Below, piece by piece: positions 7,601-8,549 of a DNA stretch of 8,549 nt. The position numbers and the translations under genes are program-made. Below the pieces are notes generated by a model. It was not told where the DNA came from. It did not search any database and saw nothing but the letters and a program-made list of their open reading frames with translations. Positions within the stretch are counted from its first letter, which is position 1. The number at the start of each line of letters is the position of its first letter. This DNA comes from an uncultured Eubacteriales bacterium (GTDB lineage: Bacteria > Bacillota > Clostridia > Christensenellales > Christensenellaceae): assembly GCA_902782475.1 (NCBI GenBank), contig CACZNR010000029.1:1-8549 (forward strand). The letters are read 5' to 3'.

Positions 7601-8549
7601 GAATACAAGGACAGGGCAAACGCCTATGTCGAAGAACTGTTCGGAAGCGAATATGTCTTCAGAGCAGGTACCATAAGTGCCATCAAGGACAACATTGCAA
7701 AGGGCCTTGTAAGAAAGTTCTTTGAGCAGGAAGGAAAAAGTGCTTCCGGTGCTGAGATAGAGAGACTTGCAGCCGGGATATCCGGCGTCAAGAAGACAAC
7801 AGGTCAGCATCCCGGAGGTCTTGTCATAGTGCCGAGAGGACACGAGATATATGAATATACTCCTATCCAGAAGCCTGCGGACAAGGAACAGGTGGACACA
7901 ATAACCACACACTTCGACTTCAACTCCATGCACGATATCCTTATAAAGCTGGACATACTCGGCCATGATAATCCTACGATCATGAGGATACTTCAGGATA
8001 TGACAGGGCTGGATCCGCTGAGCATAAATGTGGCTGATGAGAAGGTACTTTCACTGTTCCTTAACACCGATGCCCTCGGTGTACGGCCTGATGAGCTCAA
8101 CGGTGTTGAACTGGGAGTACTTGGCATACCGGAATTCGGTACCCACAATACCATGAAGGTCCTTAAGAAGACCAAGCCCCGTACAGTGGCAGAGCTTGTC
8201 AGGATATCAGGACTTACACACGGAACGGACGTGTGGGACGGAAACGCTGAGACTCTCATAGAGAACGGGACCGTGAATCTTTCCAGCGCCATATGTACAC
8301 GTGATGACATCATGCTCACCCTTGTAAAATATGGTGTGCCTCATCAGATGGCATTCTTCATAATGGAGAGCGTCCGTAAGGGAAAATGGGCCAAGAAGAA
8401 GGAAAAGAAACAGGATGAGATGGAACAGGCCATGAGGGATGCGAATGTTCCAGAATGGTTCATCTGGTCATGCGAGAAGATACAGTACATGTTCCCGAAG
8501 GCCCATGCTGTCGCATATGTACTGATGGCACTCAGGATAGTTTATTTCA
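4661..8549 (+). CDS. polC: DNA polymerase III PolC-type, replicative alpha subunit with proofreading exonuclease (3' end outside window)
   Basis: PolC is the main replicative polymerase of low-GC Gram-positives and contains its own 3'-5' exonuclease. The frame stays open for 1296 codons to the last base; about 140 more would be expected from B. subtilis PolC (1437 residues). Domains in order: N-terminal region (about 1-190), a Pro/Lys/Ala-rich linker (191-220), an OB fold (about 250-330), the first PHP part with HLH (351-353) and TDHG (Asp384, His385), an exonuclease inserted at about 433-600 with FDIETTG (Asp436, Glu438), AHNADFD (Asn517, Asp521) and HHRAVND (His573, Asp578), the second PHP part (TGDVHF, His748), and the polymerase core. 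The core shows GSRGSVGSS (891-899), a zinc site CPNC...CPVC (919-947), catalytic PDIDLNFSG (Asp973, Asp975) and KLDILGHD (Asp1098), TGQHPGG, then MFPKAHA near the end. All key residues are present, so it should be active. Small differences: GHDNP for the usual GHDDP, and an atypical stretch after PEFGT. The start overlaps the ispG stop by 4 bases. Confidence 0.97.
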   Translation, partial: MIIERRGEFSLPEINFDSNKVRDDLSKFLGGKKTELKLDKIAYSMKHRSYCIVLTSDRLLSARQINSFRNNLFKEIPEMAQFVFIIKQPKDELLSNMALFEKTVKETVISRERSLIPFIKDAAVELKGNDLYITFNRSLGPSFAEVFNLRDILEEHFREVFDLDIRVREYRVDESLSAGDPLDIDIEPEQSPKPKQDRPVVKEKKEAPKPAAPAPAQEKKIFTVTQKRGSRKSKNDFSGEVSKLASLSEEGEVMVEGTVLSTESRLTKNEERYIFKFGLTDNSSSIYCIMFIPKTDDYEEPVKKDDCIKVKGTYRYDTYSREFIISVKGIQFQEKPPMRMDTSEEKRVELHLHTFMSAQDGLADIRDYVKRASKWGHKAIAVTDHGVVQAFPAAATAGKDEKVKILFGVEAYVVDTSRKVYEGRDHDFSEEFVVFDIETTGFSKDLNEIIEIGAVKVKDGNVLDRFQSFVRPRNPIPERITQLTGITDAMVADAPEVETVIRDFFEFAGNDVLIAHNADFDTGFVFKQAERLGIEHDNDVLDNLMLARAHIPDMRSRSLDKLAKRYKVPLKHHRAVNDSEATAMVFYGMLGEIKEKGYTRFSELNYITDTEALVKSAPRANHFIILCRNKEGLVNLYRLISVSHLKYFKGRPRLPKSELIKYRNGLIYGSACEQGELYQAVLNEKSEEELLKLASFYDYLEIQPDGNNEFLIREGMVRDHEHLHEINRKIIELGRKLDIPVVATGDVHFLDPEDEYFRRIVMETSGFRDADQQAPLYFKTTDEMLSEFSYLGEKTAREVVIKNPNAIADSIEEIELFPGETAMPHIDNADDEIREAALKYVHKLYGDPMPKHIEERLFKELNNIINNGFGVLYWAAMKLVTKSMSDGYLVGSRGSVGSSFAAFAMGITEVNPLKPHYRCPNCTHSDFDIPAEYACGPDMPETVCPVCGIKYIAEGYDIPFEVFLGLNAEKVPDIDLNFSGEYKDRANAYVEELFGSEYVFRAGTISAIKDNIAKGLVRKFFEQEGKSASGAEIERLAAGISGVKKTTGQHPGGLVIVPRGHEIYEYTPIQKPADKEQVDTITTHFDFNSMHDILIKLDILGHDNPTIMRILQDMTGLDPLSINVADEKVLSLFLNTDALGVRPDELNGVELGVLGIPEFGTHNTMKVLKKTKPRTVAELVRISGLTHGTDVWDGNAETLIENGTVNLSSAICTRDDIMLTLVKYGVPHQMAFFIMESVRKGKWAKKKEKKQDEMEQAMRDANVPEWFIWSCEKIQYMFPKAHAVAYVLMALRIVYF

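Noticed and set aside
7334..7966. 210-codon open frame on the minus strand
   Set aside because: It is antisense to the most conserved part of the PolC polymerase core, including catalytic Asp973/Asp975. It has no family resemblance and is a codon-bias shadow.
1..8549. Defence system, mobile element, phage, CRISPR or RNA gene
   Set aside because: All coding space is taken by six recognisable housekeeping genes, no array or terminal repeats were seen, and the only sizeable spacer (2333-2586) holds regulatory-like sequence.

Overview
The window is a housekeeping stretch of a low- to mid-GC Firmicute chromosome, all genes on the + strand, in the order uppS (3' part), cdsA, dxr, rseP, ispG, polC (5' part). 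This order, the presence of the Gram-positive replicative polymerase PolC, and use of the MEP isoprenoid pathway point to Clostridia. PolC details such as the ICTRDDIM and WSC...YMFPKAHA stretches resemble what I recall of Lachnospiraceae and their relatives, but I cannot fix the genus. Codon use leans strongly to ATA for isoleucine and AGG/AGA for arginine across all six genes, which argues for a single native lineage and against recent transfer.

Layout. Bases 2-2332 form one tightly packed unit, uppS-cdsA-dxr, with gaps of 1 and 2 bases, closed by a convincing intrinsic terminator at 2348-2380. Bases 2381-2586 are an AT-rich spacer (about 28% G+C over 2401-2520) with a plausible sigma-A promoter (TTGATT-17-TATTAT), a perfect 8-bp-arm inverted repeat, and a second possible -10 box. 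From 2587 to the window end runs a second unit, rseP-ispG-polC, with two ATGA stop/start overlaps of 4 bases.

How the genes fit together. Dxr (first committed MEP step) and IspG (penultimate MEP step) feed isoprenoid units to UppS, which makes the C55 carrier used for peptidoglycan and other wall polymers. CdsA makes CDP-diacylglycerol for phospholipids. RseP is a membrane-embedded protease for regulated proteolysis. PolC copies the chromosome. The cluster therefore groups envelope precursor synthesis, membrane stress signalling and replication.

I found no mobile element, CRISPR array, RNA gene, phage gene or new multi-gene system. The points most worth checking are two substitutions at usually conserved positions in otherwise canonical enzymes (CdsA Asp to Cys at residue 247; Dxr His to Ile at residue 144) and the leader region ahead of rseP.
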